From CAVRQM01 sp963822705 (lineage in GTDB: Bacteria > Pseudomonadota > Alphaproteobacteria > Acetobacterales > Acetobacteraceae), in contig CAWGIX010000010.1 of NCBI GenBank assembly GCA_963822705.1, positions 482,829 to 546,828 on the forward strand: 64,000 nucleotides of DNA. Direction: 5' to 3'. Numbering within the stretch: position 1 is the first letter of the stretch; each line of letters starts with the position of its first letter. The position numbers and the translations under genes were made by a program. Shown piece by piece: positions 10,422-17,591 of the stretch. The notes under the pieces were generated by a model. It worked only from the letters and a program-made list of their open reading frames with translations, made no database searches and was not told where the DNA came from.

Positions 10422-11188
10422 CGAGGCCGCGCCTCGAGCTGCAAATACATGCGCTCCAGCAACAGCTCCGCGGGCCAGCTGCGCTCCGGTGCGTGGGCCG
10501 GCAGATCCAGACGATCGCAGAGCCGGGCGGCCAGGTCGGCTGCCAGACGCTGGCGCAACTGCGGCTGCAGGCCCTCGCGGGTGAGGAACACGCGCAGGGC
10601 GTTGTGCTCCGCGCCGCCCAGCCGCTCGATGCCGTCGATGGCGGGGCCGGCGTCAGGCGTGCGCAGCAGCAGCGGCGGTGGCGCTGGCGCGGCGCGCGGC
10701 GCCGAGGTGCGCTCGCGCACCACGACGGTACCCGCGGCGAGGTCTCCCAGGCGTCGCGACAGCGGATGGAAGAACATCACGATGAGCCCGGCGCCGAGGA
10801 AGACGACGTCCACGATGCGCACCAGGTTGCGCACCGCGATCGCCGCCAGGTCGGGTGACGCGCCGTCGAGCCGCAGCACGCGAAGGCCCATCGCGGCCTT
10901 GCCCAGCGTACGGCCTCCGGTGACCAGCTCGGACATGAAGAAGTACGCGACGTACACGAAGAGCGCGAGCGCGATCGCGGCGCCGATGGCCCACTGCTGC
11001 CCCTGCGCACTGCTGGCGAAGTGCCCCAGCGACAGCGCGCCGAGCAGCGCGATGAGCATGAGCACCGCTGCGAGCGCGCTGTCGATGATCTGGGCCACCA
11101 TGCGGCTGCCCACCCCCGCCGCCGCGTAGCCCAGGGAGACGTTGTCCGCCGTGCGGACGCTGATGGTGTCTGGGGGAGCGGAGGTCAC
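10418..11188 (-). CDS. RDD family membrane protein with C-terminal extension
   Basis: 256-residue RDD protein. The RDD domain has GSRMVAQIIDSALAAVLMLI, helix GAAIALALFVYVAYFFMSEL, then GGRTLGKAAMGLRVLRLDG and the terminal RRLGDLAAGTVVVRE, the pattern of RDD proteins paired with SpoIIM. A ~75-residue cytoplasmic C-terminal tail rich in Pro, Leu and Arg follows. The start is GTG 11188, exactly 7 bases after TACGAT with no Shine-Dalgarno sequence, so it is probably leaderless. It forms an operon with spoIIM, and perhaps ispH and the second RDD gene through read-through. Frame intact. Confidence 0.87.
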   Translation of the reverse strand: MTSAPPDTISVRTADNVSLGYAAAGVGSRMVAQIIDSALAAVLMLIALLGALSLGHFASSAQGQQWAIGAAIALALFVYVAYFFMSELVTGGRTLGKAAMGLRVLRLDGASPDLAAIAVRNLVRIVDVVFLGAGLIVMFFHPLSRRLGDLAAGTVVVRERTSAPRAAPAPPPLLLRTPDAGPAIDGIERLGGAEHNALRVFLTREGLQPQLRQRLAADLAARLCDRLDLPAHAPERSWPAELLLERMYLQLEARPR

Positions 11189-11195
11189 CGCGCCA

Positions 11196-11201
11196 ATCGT
11201 A
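11196..11201 (-). promoter_or_regulatory. Putative -10 element for leaderless RDD gene
   Basis: TACGAT on the minus strand, then TGGCGCG and the GTG start at 11188. The 7-base spacing and the absence of a ribosome binding site fit a leaderless start. Confidence 0.5.
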
Positions 11202-11218
11202 CGCGCGCGGTGCCGGCC

Positions 11219-11431
11219 TCACTCCACGACGGCGACCGTCTGTCCCTCCTGCACCACGTCGCCCTCGGCCACGGTGATCGCCCGAACCGTCCCCGCCACG
11301 GGCGACGTGATGGGGATCTCCATCTTCATCGACTCGAGGATCATCAGCGTGTCGTCCTCCTCGACGTGCTGACCGACCTCGATCAGGATCTTCCAGAGGT
11401 TGCCCACCAGCTCAGCCTTCACGTCCGCCAC
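11219..11431 (-). CDS. Biotin carboxyl carrier protein (biotin/lipoyl attachment domain)
   Basis: Small 70-residue biotinyl domain carrying the biotin that shuttles carboxyl groups in an acyl-CoA carboxylase. The biotinylation motif is ESMKMEIPI (the second Lys-flanking Met pair), followed by SPVAGTVRAITVAEGDVVQEG. I take the GTG at 11431, giving VADVKAELVGNLWKILIEVG; longer in-frame starts upstream would only add a low-complexity arginine-rich leader. It lies 31 bases downstream of the carboxyltransferase gene at 11463-13037, so the two probably belong to one enzyme. The biotin carboxylase subunit is not in the window. Confidence 0.9.
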   Translation of the reverse strand: MADVKAELVGNLWKILIEVGQHVEEDDTLMILESMKMEIPITSPVAGTVRAITVAEGDVVQEGQTVAVVE

Positions 11432-11462
11432 AGCGCGTCCCTCCACATGCGGTGCATGCCCG

Positions 11463-13037
11463 TCACACCGGCGGCACTCCGTGCTTCCGCCAGGGCCGAT
11501 GCTGGCGCTTGTCCGCGGCGCTCTCCAGCGCATCGATGATCACACGACGGGTGTCGGCGGGATCGATGACGTCGTCGACCATCGCCCAGGACGCCGCGAT
11601 GTAGGGATCGATCGTCTTGCGCACGGCGGCGACGTAGTCCTCGCGCGCGGCTGCGGGGTCGTCCGCCGCCGCGATCTGTTTGGGAAAGATGATGTCGACT
11701 GCGCCCTCGGGCCCCATCACGGAGATCTCCGCGCTGGGCCAGGCGACGAGCACGTCCGGTTCGTAGCCCCGGCCGCACATCACGTAGTAGCCGGCGCCAT
11801 AGGCCTTGCGCAGCACCACTGTGACCTTGGGCACCGTTGCCTCGCTCACGGCGTAGAGCATCTTCGCCCCGTGGCGGATGATGCCTTGGCGCTCCACCTC
11901 GGTGCCCACGATGAACCCCGGCACGTCCTGCAGGAACACCAGCGGGACGTTGAACGCGTCGCACAGGGTGATGAATCGCGCCGCCTTGTCCGCGGCGTCG
12001 ATGTCGAGCGCACCGCCCTTGATCATCGGCTGGCTGGCGACGATGCCCGCGCTGCGGCCGCCAAAACGCGCCAGCATCGTGACGATGTTGCGCGCGAATG
12101 TCGGCTTGATCTCGAACCCGCTGCCCTCGTCCACCAGTCCCTGAATCACGCGGCGCATGTCGTAGGCCGCGCGTGGGTTCGTCGGCACGAGCTTGCTCAG
12201 GCCGTCGACGCGTCGGTCGCGCGGGTCGTCACTCTCGCGCTGCGGTGGCTGTTCGCGATTGTGCGAGGGCAGGTATGAGAGGAAGCGCCTCACCGCGGCG
12301 ATGCAGGCGAGATCGTCCTCCACTTCGAGGTCGCCGACACCGCTGACGTAGCAGTGAACCTGGCTGCCACCCATGTCGTGGTCGGTCGTCTCCTCCCCGG
12401 TCGCCGCCTTCACGAGGCGTGCCCCGCCCAGCGCCATGCTGCTGGTGCCCTTCACCATCGGCACGAAGTCCGCCAGCCCGGGGATGTATGCGGTGCCGGC
12501 CGCGCACGGCCCGAGCATCGCCGCGACCTGCGGGATCACCCCGCTCATCTGCACCTGCTCGTAGAACAGCGCGCCGCTGCCCGCGAAGGTGCTGCCCGCG
12601 GCCTCCTGGATGCGCGCGCCGGCAGAGTCGAGCAGCCATACGATGGGACGCCGGTTGAGCAGCGCGCGCTTGCGCAGCCGGGCCACCTTCTGCTCACCGA
12701 CCATCCCCATCGAGCCGGCCATCACGGTGAAGTCGTACGCGGCGCAGCAGACGCGGCGGCCGTCCACCAATCCCTCACCGGTGATGACCCCGTCGGCGGG
12801 CGTCCGTTCCGGCTCGGTTGCGCCGCCTGTCATGGAATGCTGGTGCGCCAGGAGCCCGAACTCGATGAACGTCGCCGGGTCGAAGAAGGCATCGATGCGC
12901 TCGCGCGCCGTCAGCTTGCTGCGCGCGTGCTGCTGCTCGACGCGCTCGCCACCACCCATGGCCCGCGCGCGCCGTCGCCGCGCGTGCAGGTCAGCGCTCA
13001 GCTCGTCGAGGCCTGGTGCGCCGGCCTGTTCAGGCAC
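11463..13037 (-). CDS. Acyl-CoA carboxylase carboxyltransferase subunit (PccB/MmdA type)
   Basis: 524-residue carboxyltransferase that moves CO2 from carboxybiotin to an acyl-CoA (propionyl-, acetyl- or methylcrotonyl-CoA). The two crotonase-like halves are present: N-terminal KLTARERIDAFFDPATFIEF, DSAGARIQEAAG, GPCAAGTAYIPGLADF; C-terminal LQDVPGFIVGTEVERQGIIR, RKAYGAGYYVMCG, AWPSAEISVMGPEGAVDIIF. The overall length and the GPxxGGxxY-type motif (here GPCAAGTAY) fit the PccB family. The frame is intact. The biotin carrier follows directly and an enoyl-CoA hydratase precedes it in the same direction. Substrate cannot be fixed from sequence; a second paralogue lies at 29272-30864 beside methylmalonyl-CoA mutase and is the better candidate for propionyl-CoA. 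Confidence 0.92.
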   Translation of the reverse strand: MPEQAGAPGLDELSADLHARRRRARAMGGGERVEQQHARSKLTARERIDAFFDPATFIEFGLLAHQHSMTGGATEPERTPADGVITGEGLVDGRRVCCAAYDFTVMAGSMGMVGEQKVARLRKRALLNRRPIVWLLDSAGARIQEAAGSTFAGSGALFYEQVQMSGVIPQVAAMLGPCAAGTAYIPGLADFVPMVKGTSSMALGGARLVKAATGEETTDHDMGGSQVHCYVSGVGDLEVEDDLACIAAVRRFLSYLPSHNREQPPQRESDDPRDRRVDGLSKLVPTNPRAAYDMRRVIQGLVDEGSGFEIKPTFARNIVTMLARFGGRSAGIVASQPMIKGGALDIDAADKAARFITLCDAFNVPLVFLQDVPGFIVGTEVERQGIIRHGAKMLYAVSEATVPKVTVVLRKAYGAGYYVMCGRGYEPDVLVAWPSAEISVMGPEGAVDIIFPKQIAAADDPAAAREDYVAAVRKTIDPYIAASWAMVDDVIDPADTRRVIIDALESAADKRQHRPWRKHGVPPV

Positions 13038-13046
13038 CAGGCGTCC

Positions 13047-13832
13047 TCAATGTCCCTTGAAGTCCGGCTCGCGCTTCTGCAGAAAGGCCGCCACGCCCTC
13101 GCGGAAGTCGTCGCTGAGGCTGACCACCGTGAGCTGGGACTGCAGATACTGCAGGGCTGACGCGATGTCGAGCCCGTCGATGGCATAGAAGGCATCGCGC
13201 CCCACCCGCATGATCAGCGGGCTCCAGCGAACCAGCTCTCGAGCCCACGCCGCAGCCGCGTCGTGCACCTCCGCGGCCGGCACGACGCGGTTGACCAGAC
13301 CCCAGTGCAGCGCCGTGTGCGCATCGATGCGCTCGCCGGTGAGAAAGAGCTGCATTGCGCGCTTGCGTCCGACGTGGCGAACGACGATGGACATGATCAT
13401 CATCGGCCACACGCCCACGCGTATCTCGGGTGTGCCGAACATCGCGGTGTCGGCAGCCACCAGCAGGTCGCAGGCCAGCGCCAGCCCGAAGCCTCCAGCC
13501 AACGCGTGCCCGTTGACGCACCCGAGGATCGGTTTGCCCAGGCGCTCCATGTCGAGGAAGAGCTGCACGAAGAGTCCGCGCTCGTCGTGGCGCGTCACCT
13601 CGGACGCATCGGCCGCGAAACCGGCCAGGTCAGCCCCGGCGCTGAAGGCCTTGTCACCCGCGCCGGTGAGCACGACGGCGCGGACGCCGTCATCCTGCTT
13701 CGCCATCCCGAACCCGGCGATGAGGTCGCGCAGCATGAGCGGGCTGATGGCGTTCCGCTGCTCGGGACGGTTCAGCGTGATGGTCGCGACGCCGTCCGCG
13801 ACGTCGTACACGACGTGCGTGAGCCTGTCCAT
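13047..13832 (-). CDS. Enoyl-CoA hydratase/isomerase family protein
   Basis: 261-residue crotonase. The oxyanion-hole motifs are GDKAFSAGADLAGF and NGHALAGGFGLALACD; the usual catalytic Glu position is followed by FGTPEIRVGVWPMM. The C-terminal FREGVAAFLQKREPDFKGH is the family's typical end. The start ATG at 13832 has an adjoining GGAGGTG. One family glutamate (normally E in GGGCELA) is replaced here by G-L-A within GGFGLALACD, as in several isomerase or methylglutaconyl-type relatives, so plain hydratase activity is not certain. The next gene, the carboxyltransferase, starts 10 bases on, which suggests a shared acyl-CoA pathway, possibly leucine or isoprenoid breakdown. Confidence 0.87.
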   Translation of the reverse strand: MDRLTHVVYDVADGVATITLNRPEQRNAISPLMLRDLIAGFGMAKQDDGVRAVVLTGAGDKAFSAGADLAGFAADASEVTRHDERGLFVQLFLDMERLGKPILGCVNGHALAGGFGLALACDLLVAADTAMFGTPEIRVGVWPMMIMSIVVRHVGRKRAMQLFLTGERIDAHTALHWGLVNRVVPAAEVHDAAAAWARELVRWSPLIMRVGRDAFYAIDGLDIASALQYLQSQLTVVSLSDDFREGVAAFLQKREPDFKGH

Positions 13833-13860
13833 CACCTCCGCGCCGCCGACTCGCGCGGGA

Positions 13861-14631
13861 TCAGGCGGCGACGCCGATGATCCTGCCGTCGATCCAGCCG
13901 ACCCACCCGTTGCTGCACACGACGCGCGCCCACGCGCCCCGCACCTCCGCCACCTGGATGGGCAGTCCCGGGGCGAGGTTGGCGACGACCGGCCCGTTTG
14001 GATCGGGCGCGGCCCAGGCGCGCAGTCCCTGGGCTGGGACGGAATGCGTCGGCACCCACTGTCCCGAGGTGGCCTGCGGCGTGTACGACTGCGCCGGCGT
14101 GTACGACTGCGCCGGCGTGTACGACTGCGTTGGCATCGGGCTGTACGACTGCTGCTGCGTGCCGAAGGAGGGCTGCGCCTGCGAGCCCGCACCGGCGGCG
14201 GCGCCGACCGGCACAGCTGCAGCGGCCGACGTCGTGAGGCCGCCCAGCAGGCGCGCCGTGTGCGCGACTTCCGCGGCGGCCTGGGTGAAGCTGTTGCGGT
14301 TGAGGCCGTCCAGGTACACGAAGGTCTGGATGGCCGCCGACGTGCCCTGCGACGAGCGGTCGACGGTGCCGAACAGCCAGCCGGGCCGCTGATCCAGCAC
14401 CTTCTGCGCCGACTCCGCCGAGCTCGACGACAGCGCGGCAGTGTGCCGGATGGTGATGCGCTCGGTGCCCTGCTGCAGCACCTGCAGATCGACCGGCGCG
14501 GCGCGCCCTGCTGCGGCCCGCAGTCCGAGGGCGAACTCGGCGCCCGACTCACTCTGGTCGCCCGTGTACTGCAGCTCGGAGTCGCCCGAGCACCACGCGG
14601 TGATGGACTGTTTCGCCTCGTCCGGCGTCAT
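13861..14631 (-). CDS. SH3b-domain protein with QSYTPA repeats
   Basis: 256-residue protein. The N-terminal ~135 residues have no recognised motif but read as an alpha/beta domain (ALGLRAAAGRAAPVDLQVLQ, VLDQRPGWLFGTVDRSSQG). A linker rich in Ser, Tyr, Gln, Pro and Thr with three to four copies of the hexapeptide QSYTPA follows. The C-terminal ~60 residues form a bacterial SH3 domain (GLRAWAAPDPNGPVVANLAP and VCSNGWVGWIDGRIIGVAA). A leader with SD-like GAGGAG lies upstream of the ATG 14631, and TATAGT at about 14680 could be its -10. No signal peptide is evident, so the SH3b domain may be used inside the cell or the protein may be exported another way. Function unknown. Confidence 0.75.
   Translation of the reverse strand: MTPDEAKQSITAWCSGDSELQYTGDQSESGAEFALGLRAAAGRAAPVDLQVLQQGTERITIRHTAALSSSSAESAQKVLDQRPGWLFGTVDRSSQGTSAAIQTFVYLDGLNRNSFTQAAAEVAHTARLLGGLTTSAAAAVPVGAAAGAGSQAQPSFGTQQQSYSPMPTQSYTPAQSYTPAQSYTPQATSGQWVPTHSVPAQGLRAWAAPDPNGPVVANLAPGLPIQVAEVRGAWARVVCSNGWVGWIDGRIIGVAA
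14081..14134 (-). repeat. Three tandem 18-base repeats inside the SH3b gene
   Basis: Three consecutive 18-base units (14081-14098, 14099-14116, 14117-14134); the third differs by two bases. They encode the hexapeptide QSYTPA on the minus strand. A diverged fourth unit follows after six bases. Near-identity at DNA level suggests recent slippage, so copy number may vary between strains. Confidence 0.85.
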
Positions 14632-14695
14632 CTGGTCATCTCCTCACGTTCCTCGTGCTGGGGGCGACTATACGTGACCTCTCCCGGCAGGCTGC

Positions 14696-15586
14696 TCAGG
14701 CGGCGAGCGCCACCAGCTCGTCGAGCACATCGTCGAGCTTCGAGGCCAGCAGGGAGAGATGGCCCTGCGTGGAGTCGGCGTGGGCTCTGGCGCCAGGGAT
14801 GCGCTGGGCAAGCCAGTCGCCGTGCGCCGCGGGCACCATCCGGTCCTCGTCCCCCTGCCAGACGGCGACCGGTCGCGATATGGATGCCACGTCGAAGCCC
14901 CACGCCTGCACGAACGCAAGGTCGTCGTCGCGCCATCCGGCGACGCCGCTCGACACCGAGCGGCGGACCGACTCGGCAAGCCACTCGGCGAACGTTCCCG
15001 TGAGCGCTGCCCTGTCCCCGTCACTCAGCAGCGCTCCGAATGCGGCGGCAAGCCGGTCGCCGTCGATGCGCGCCAATGCATGCGCCTGCTCGAGCAGGTA
15101 CGGCGACAGCGCCTCCTCACCCTGCATCGCGAGCATGAACTCATGGGCGTTCTCCGGCGCCATGCCGGCGAGCCAGTCGCCGCCGGCAGCCGCGTACGGC
15201 GATGGGCAGCCGACCGTGGCAGCGGCGGCGCAGCGCTCGGGCAGCAGCGCGGCGCATGCGAGCGCGTGCGGGCCGCCGCCGGAAAAACCGAGCGTCACGA
15301 ACGTGTCCGCGTCGATTGCATCGAGCACGGCCGCGATGTCGGCTGCGACGTCCGCGACGCGGCGTCCGCACCGCGGTCCGGAGCCAGCGTAGCCGGGGCG
15401 TGAGCACTCGACCAGTCGAAGATTGCGAGCGGCGGCCACTTGGATGGCGCGGCCATACGGCGTGGCCGCGCTCGGCGTGCCTCCGTGGAGGACGAGCGCG
15501 AGCCCATTCGCGTCGCCCCCGACGTAGCCCTCGAGCGTGCGGCCACCAGCGGCGCGCACGCGAAACCACTCAACATCGGCGCCCAT
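14696..15586 (-). CDS. Alpha/beta hydrolase
   Basis: 296-residue alpha/beta-hydrolase fold protein. The nucleophile elbow is GFSGGGPHA (Ser), the oxyanion region VLHGGTPSAATP, then SRPGYAGSGPRCGRRVADVA as in proline-iminopeptidase-like hydrolases. The acid is likely in GDEDRMVPAAHGDW and the histidine in QGHLSLL. I choose ATG 15586 because it is 7 bases after GATACT and because the longer in-frame start would run through tRNA-Arg. No signal peptide. The substrate cannot be told from sequence. Frame intact. Confidence 0.87.
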   Translation of the reverse strand: MGADVEWFRVRAAGGRTLEGYVGGDANGLALVLHGGTPSAATPYGRAIQVAAARNLRLVECSRPGYAGSGPRCGRRVADVAADIAAVLDAIDADTFVTLGFSGGGPHALACAALLPERCAAAATVGCPSPYAAAGGDWLAGMAPENAHEFMLAMQGEEALSPYLLEQAHALARIDGDRLAAAFGALLSDGDRAALTGTFAEWLAESVRRSVSSGVAGWRDDDLAFVQAWGFDVASISRPVAVWQGDEDRMVPAAHGDWLAQRIPGARAHADSTQGHLSLLASKLDDVLDELVALAA

Positions 15587-15593
15587 GGCGCGC

Positions 15594-15599
15594 AGTATC
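15594..15599 (-). promoter_or_regulatory. Putative -10 element for leaderless hydrolase gene
   Basis: GATACT on the minus strand, then GCGCGCC (7 bases) and the ATG at 15586. It has one mismatch to TANNNT, so it is weaker than the other examples. Confidence 0.35.
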
Positions 15600-15630
15600 G
15601 CTCCGATGTGCAGGGCCTCGTGGCTGAGAG

Positions 15631-15704
15631 AGGCCCCGACAGGAGTTCGAACCTGCGACACGAGGTTTAGGAAACCTCTGCTCTATCCGCTGAGCTACGG
15701 GGCC
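15631..15704 (-). tRNA. tRNA-Arg (anticodon CCT)
   Basis: Cloverleaf on the minus strand. The acceptor stem GGCCCCG pairs perfectly with CGGGGCC, the D-arm is GCTC/GAGC, and the anticodon stem GAGGT/ACCTC encloses TTCCTAA, giving anticodon CCT, which reads AGG. The T-stem GCAGG/CCTGT encloses an eight-base loop TTCGAACT instead of the universal seven, that is, one extra base. No CCA is encoded. The extra base most likely is a sequence error of the kind that breaks many genes here. Confidence 0.93.
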
Positions 15705-15741
15705 TCGGACATTGTGCAACCCGGCGTGCCGCGTCATCTGG

Positions 15742-15819
15742 TGGTCGGGAAGGCGAGATTCGAACTCGCGACCTCACGGTCCCGAACCGTGCACTCTAAC
15801 CTGGCTGAGCTACTTCCCG
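15742..15819 (-). tRNA. tRNA-Pro (anticodon CGG)
   Basis: Cloverleaf on the minus strand with acceptor CGGGAAG/CTTCCCG, D-arm GCTC/GAGT, anticodon stem CACGG/CCGTG around TTCGGGA (anticodon CGG, reading CCG), T-arm GCGAG-TTCGAAT-CTCGC, discriminator A and an encoded CCA. It is 37 bases upstream of tRNA-Arg in the same direction, so the two may be co-transcribed. Confidence 0.96.
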
Positions 15820-15925
15820 GCGCCCGAGCGGCGATGATACCACCGCCTGTCGGAGGCCCCAAAAGCGCTGCACGGAAACGGCATACTGACGCCTTCACAA
15901 ACATCGTCAAGGAGCAGACGTCACC

Positions 15926-16552
15926 ATGGGAAGGATCACCATCAACGACACCATCGCTGCGCCGGTCGAGGTGGTGTTCGGATACGTGGACGACCACCGC
16001 AACACGACCAAGTACATGCAGGGCCTGACCAAGTGGAAGCCCACCACCGACGTCACGCACGGAAAGGGTGCGAAGTTCGAGACCGCGATGAAGGCCGGCC
16101 CGAGCACGCTCGGGTCCGTTGTCGACATCACCACGTGGACGGAGAACAAGGCCATCGCCTGGCGCGCCATCGACGGCTTCAAGCACAGCGGCAAGTGGGC
16201 GTTCAAGGCGCACGGTGACGGCGCCACCGATGTCACGTTCGAGATGGAGTACGAGTTCGGCGGTGGCATCGCAGGACGCATGCTGGGCCGCGCGACAGAG
16301 GGTGTGGTGCGCTCAAACCTGCAGCGCTCCGTCAAGACGCTGAAGCAGCAGACGGAGCGGCTGGCCGGCAGGAAGGGCGCCGCCTCGTCGGCGAAGTCGA
16401 CCGCCAAGAGCGCTGCCTCGTCGCGTACGACGTCGAGCGCGAAGCGTGGCGCGAGCAGCGGTGCGTCGAAGCGCTCGACGTCGCGGTCGGGTTCGTCCTC
16501 GAAGGCCCAGGCCAAACGCTCCAGCTCGGGTGGCTCCTCGGCGAAGCGCTGA
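15926..16552 (+). CDS. SRPBCC (polyketide cyclase/START-like) protein with basic Ser/Lys/Arg tail
   Basis: 208 residues in two parts. Residues 1-145 are an SRPBCC fold (MGRITINDTIAAPVEVVFGY, then TKWKPTTDVTHGKGAKFE, then a long C-terminal helix with SNLQRSVKTLKQQTERLAG), the hydrophobic-ligand cup of the START/Bet v 1 superfamily. Residues ~146-208 are almost entirely Ser, Ala, Lys, Arg, Thr and Gly and resemble the tails of bacterial histone-like proteins, suggesting binding to nucleic acid or another polyanion. The start ATG 15926 has AAGGAG 11 bases upstream. CATACT at 15882-15887 is a possible -10 with a ~35-base leader. Frame intact. Ligand and role unknown. Confidence 0.85.
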   Translation: MGRITINDTIAAPVEVVFGYVDDHRNTTKYMQGLTKWKPTTDVTHGKGAKFETAMKAGPSTLGSVVDITTWTENKAIAWRAIDGFKHSGKWAFKAHGDGATDVTFEMEYEFGGGIAGRMLGRATEGVVRSNLQRSVKTLKQQTERLAGRKGAASSAKSTAKSAASSRTTSSAKRGASSGASKRSTSRSGSSSKAQAKRSSSGGSSAKR

Positions 16553-16562
16553 AGGGCTGCGC

Positions 16563-16591
16563 GTTTGTCTGGAACAAACAACGAATACAAT
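16563..16591 (+). promoter_or_regulatory. pdxS promoter with inverted repeat over the -35 region
   Basis: TACAAT at 16586-16591 ends six bases before the pdxS ATG, so transcription likely begins at the start codon. A perfect 6-base inverted repeat GTTTGT-CTGGA-ACAAAC (16563-16579) overlaps the place where RNA polymerase would contact -35 (TTGTCT lies within it at 16565-16570, 15 bases from the -10). It could be a repressor or activator site for the pyridoxal phosphate genes; this is inferred from position only. Confidence 0.5.
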
Positions 16592-16597
16592 GGCCGT

Positions 16598-17518
16598 ATG
16601 ACGACAGGTGCAGCTGAGGCCAACGGCCATCAGAACCCCGTGACCGGCGGCGCGCGCGTGAAGCGCGGCCTCGCCGAGATGCTGAAGGGCGGCGTCATCA
16701 TGGACGTCGTCAACGCGGAACAGGCAAAGATCGCCGAGGACGCCGGCGCTGTCGCGGTGATGGCGCTGGAGCGCGTCCCGGCCGACATCCGCCGCGAAGG
16801 TGGCGTCGCCCGCATGAGCGATGTGTCGCTCATCAAGGACATCATGGCGGCCGTCACGATCCCGGTGATGGCCAAGGCTCGCATCGGCCACTTCGTGGAA
16901 GCGCAGGTGCTGCAGGCGCTGGGGGTCGATTACATCGACGAGTTGGAGGTGCTGACGCCCGCTGACGAGGAGCACCACATCGACAAGTGGCTGTTCACCG
17001 TTCCCTTCGTGTGCGGCGCGCGCGACCTGGGGGAGGCGTTGCGCCGCATCGGTGAGGGTGCGGCGATGATCCGCACCAAGGGCGAGGCCGGTACGGGCAA
17101 CGTCGTCGAGGCTGTGCGACACATGCGCTCGGTGCAGGGGGGCATCCGCCGGGTGCACTCGCTGCGCCGCGACGAGCTGATGTCCGAGGCCAAGCGACTG
17201 GGCGCGCCCCATGACCTCGTGCTCGAGATCCACGAGACGGGCAACCTGCCGGTGGTCAACTTCTCGGCCGGAGGCATAGCCACGCCGGCCGATGCGGCGC
17301 TGATGATGCAGCTGGGCTGCGACGGCAACTTCGTCGGCAGTGGCATCTTCAAGAGCGACGATCCGCTCGGCTACGCCAAGGCGATCGTGGCCGCAACCAC
17401 GTACTTCGACAAGCCGGATGTCGTCGCAGAGGTGAGCGCCGGGTTGGGCAGGGCGATGCGCGGACTGGACGTCGCGTCGATGCCCAAGGAAGAGCTGCTG
17501 GCCACACGCGGCTGGTGA
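16598..17518 (+). CDS. pdxS: Pyridoxal 5'-phosphate synthase, synthase subunit
   Basis: 306-residue PdxS, which condenses ribose 5-phosphate, glyceraldehyde 3-phosphate and ammonia (supplied by PdxT) into PLP, working as a 12-mer with PdxT. Hallmarks: RVKRGLAEMLKGGVIMDVV (first active-site Lys), MALERVPADIRREGG, VMAKARIGHFVEAQ (second Lys), GEAGTGNVVEAVRHMR and NFSAGGIATPADAALMMQLG. Length is normal and the frame intact. The ATG at 16598 is preferred over an in-frame ATG 33 bases upstream because a TACAAT box ends 6 bases before it and no ribosome binding site is present. pdxT follows after 34 bases behind its own TACACT box. Confidence 0.97.
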   Translation: MTTGAAEANGHQNPVTGGARVKRGLAEMLKGGVIMDVVNAEQAKIAEDAGAVAVMALERVPADIRREGGVARMSDVSLIKDIMAAVTIPVMAKARIGHFVEAQVLQALGVDYIDELEVLTPADEEHHIDKWLFTVPFVCGARDLGEALRRIGEGAAMIRTKGEAGTGNVVEAVRHMRSVQGGIRRVHSLRRDELMSEAKRLGAPHDLVLEIHETGNLPVVNFSAGGIATPADAALMMQLGCDGNFVGSGIFKSDDPLGYAKAIVAATTYFDKPDVVAEVSAGLGRAMRGLDVASMPKEELLATRGW

Positions 17519-17540
17519 GTGTCCGCGCCACGGCGCGGGG

Positions 17541-17546
17541 TACACT
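17541..17546 (+). promoter_or_regulatory. Putative -10 element upstream of pdxT
   Basis: TACACT, then GGGAGC and a GTG at 17553 that opens a 12-codon reading frame. The geometry is the same as for the leaderless starts elsewhere in the window, so the transcript probably begins at 17553 or next to it. Confidence 0.45.
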
Positions 17547-17552
17547 GGGAGC

Positions 17553-17591
17553 GTGCTTGCGCTGCAGGGGAGGCCGCGATTCTCCGCGTAG
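17553..17591 (+). CDS. Possible 12-residue leader peptide in front of pdxT
   Basis: Short frame GTG...TAG encoding VLALQGRPRFSA, placed 6 bases after a TACACT box and overlapping the likely pdxT start region in another frame. Its first six residues (VLALQG) are the same as residues 6-11 of PdxT but use other codons, which may be chance or a trace of duplication. It could be a leaderless leader peptide that feeds ribosomes into pdxT. Nothing but geometry supports expression. Confidence 0.25.
   Translation: MLALQGRPRFSA

Noticed and set aside
14081..14134. CRISPR-like direct repeats
   Set aside because: The 18-base units are contiguous without spacers and encode an in-frame hexapeptide repeat.
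15631..15819. Integrated element at the tRNA-Arg/tRNA-Pro pair
   Set aside because: No integrase, no duplicated tRNA 3' end and no atypical cargo lie nearby.
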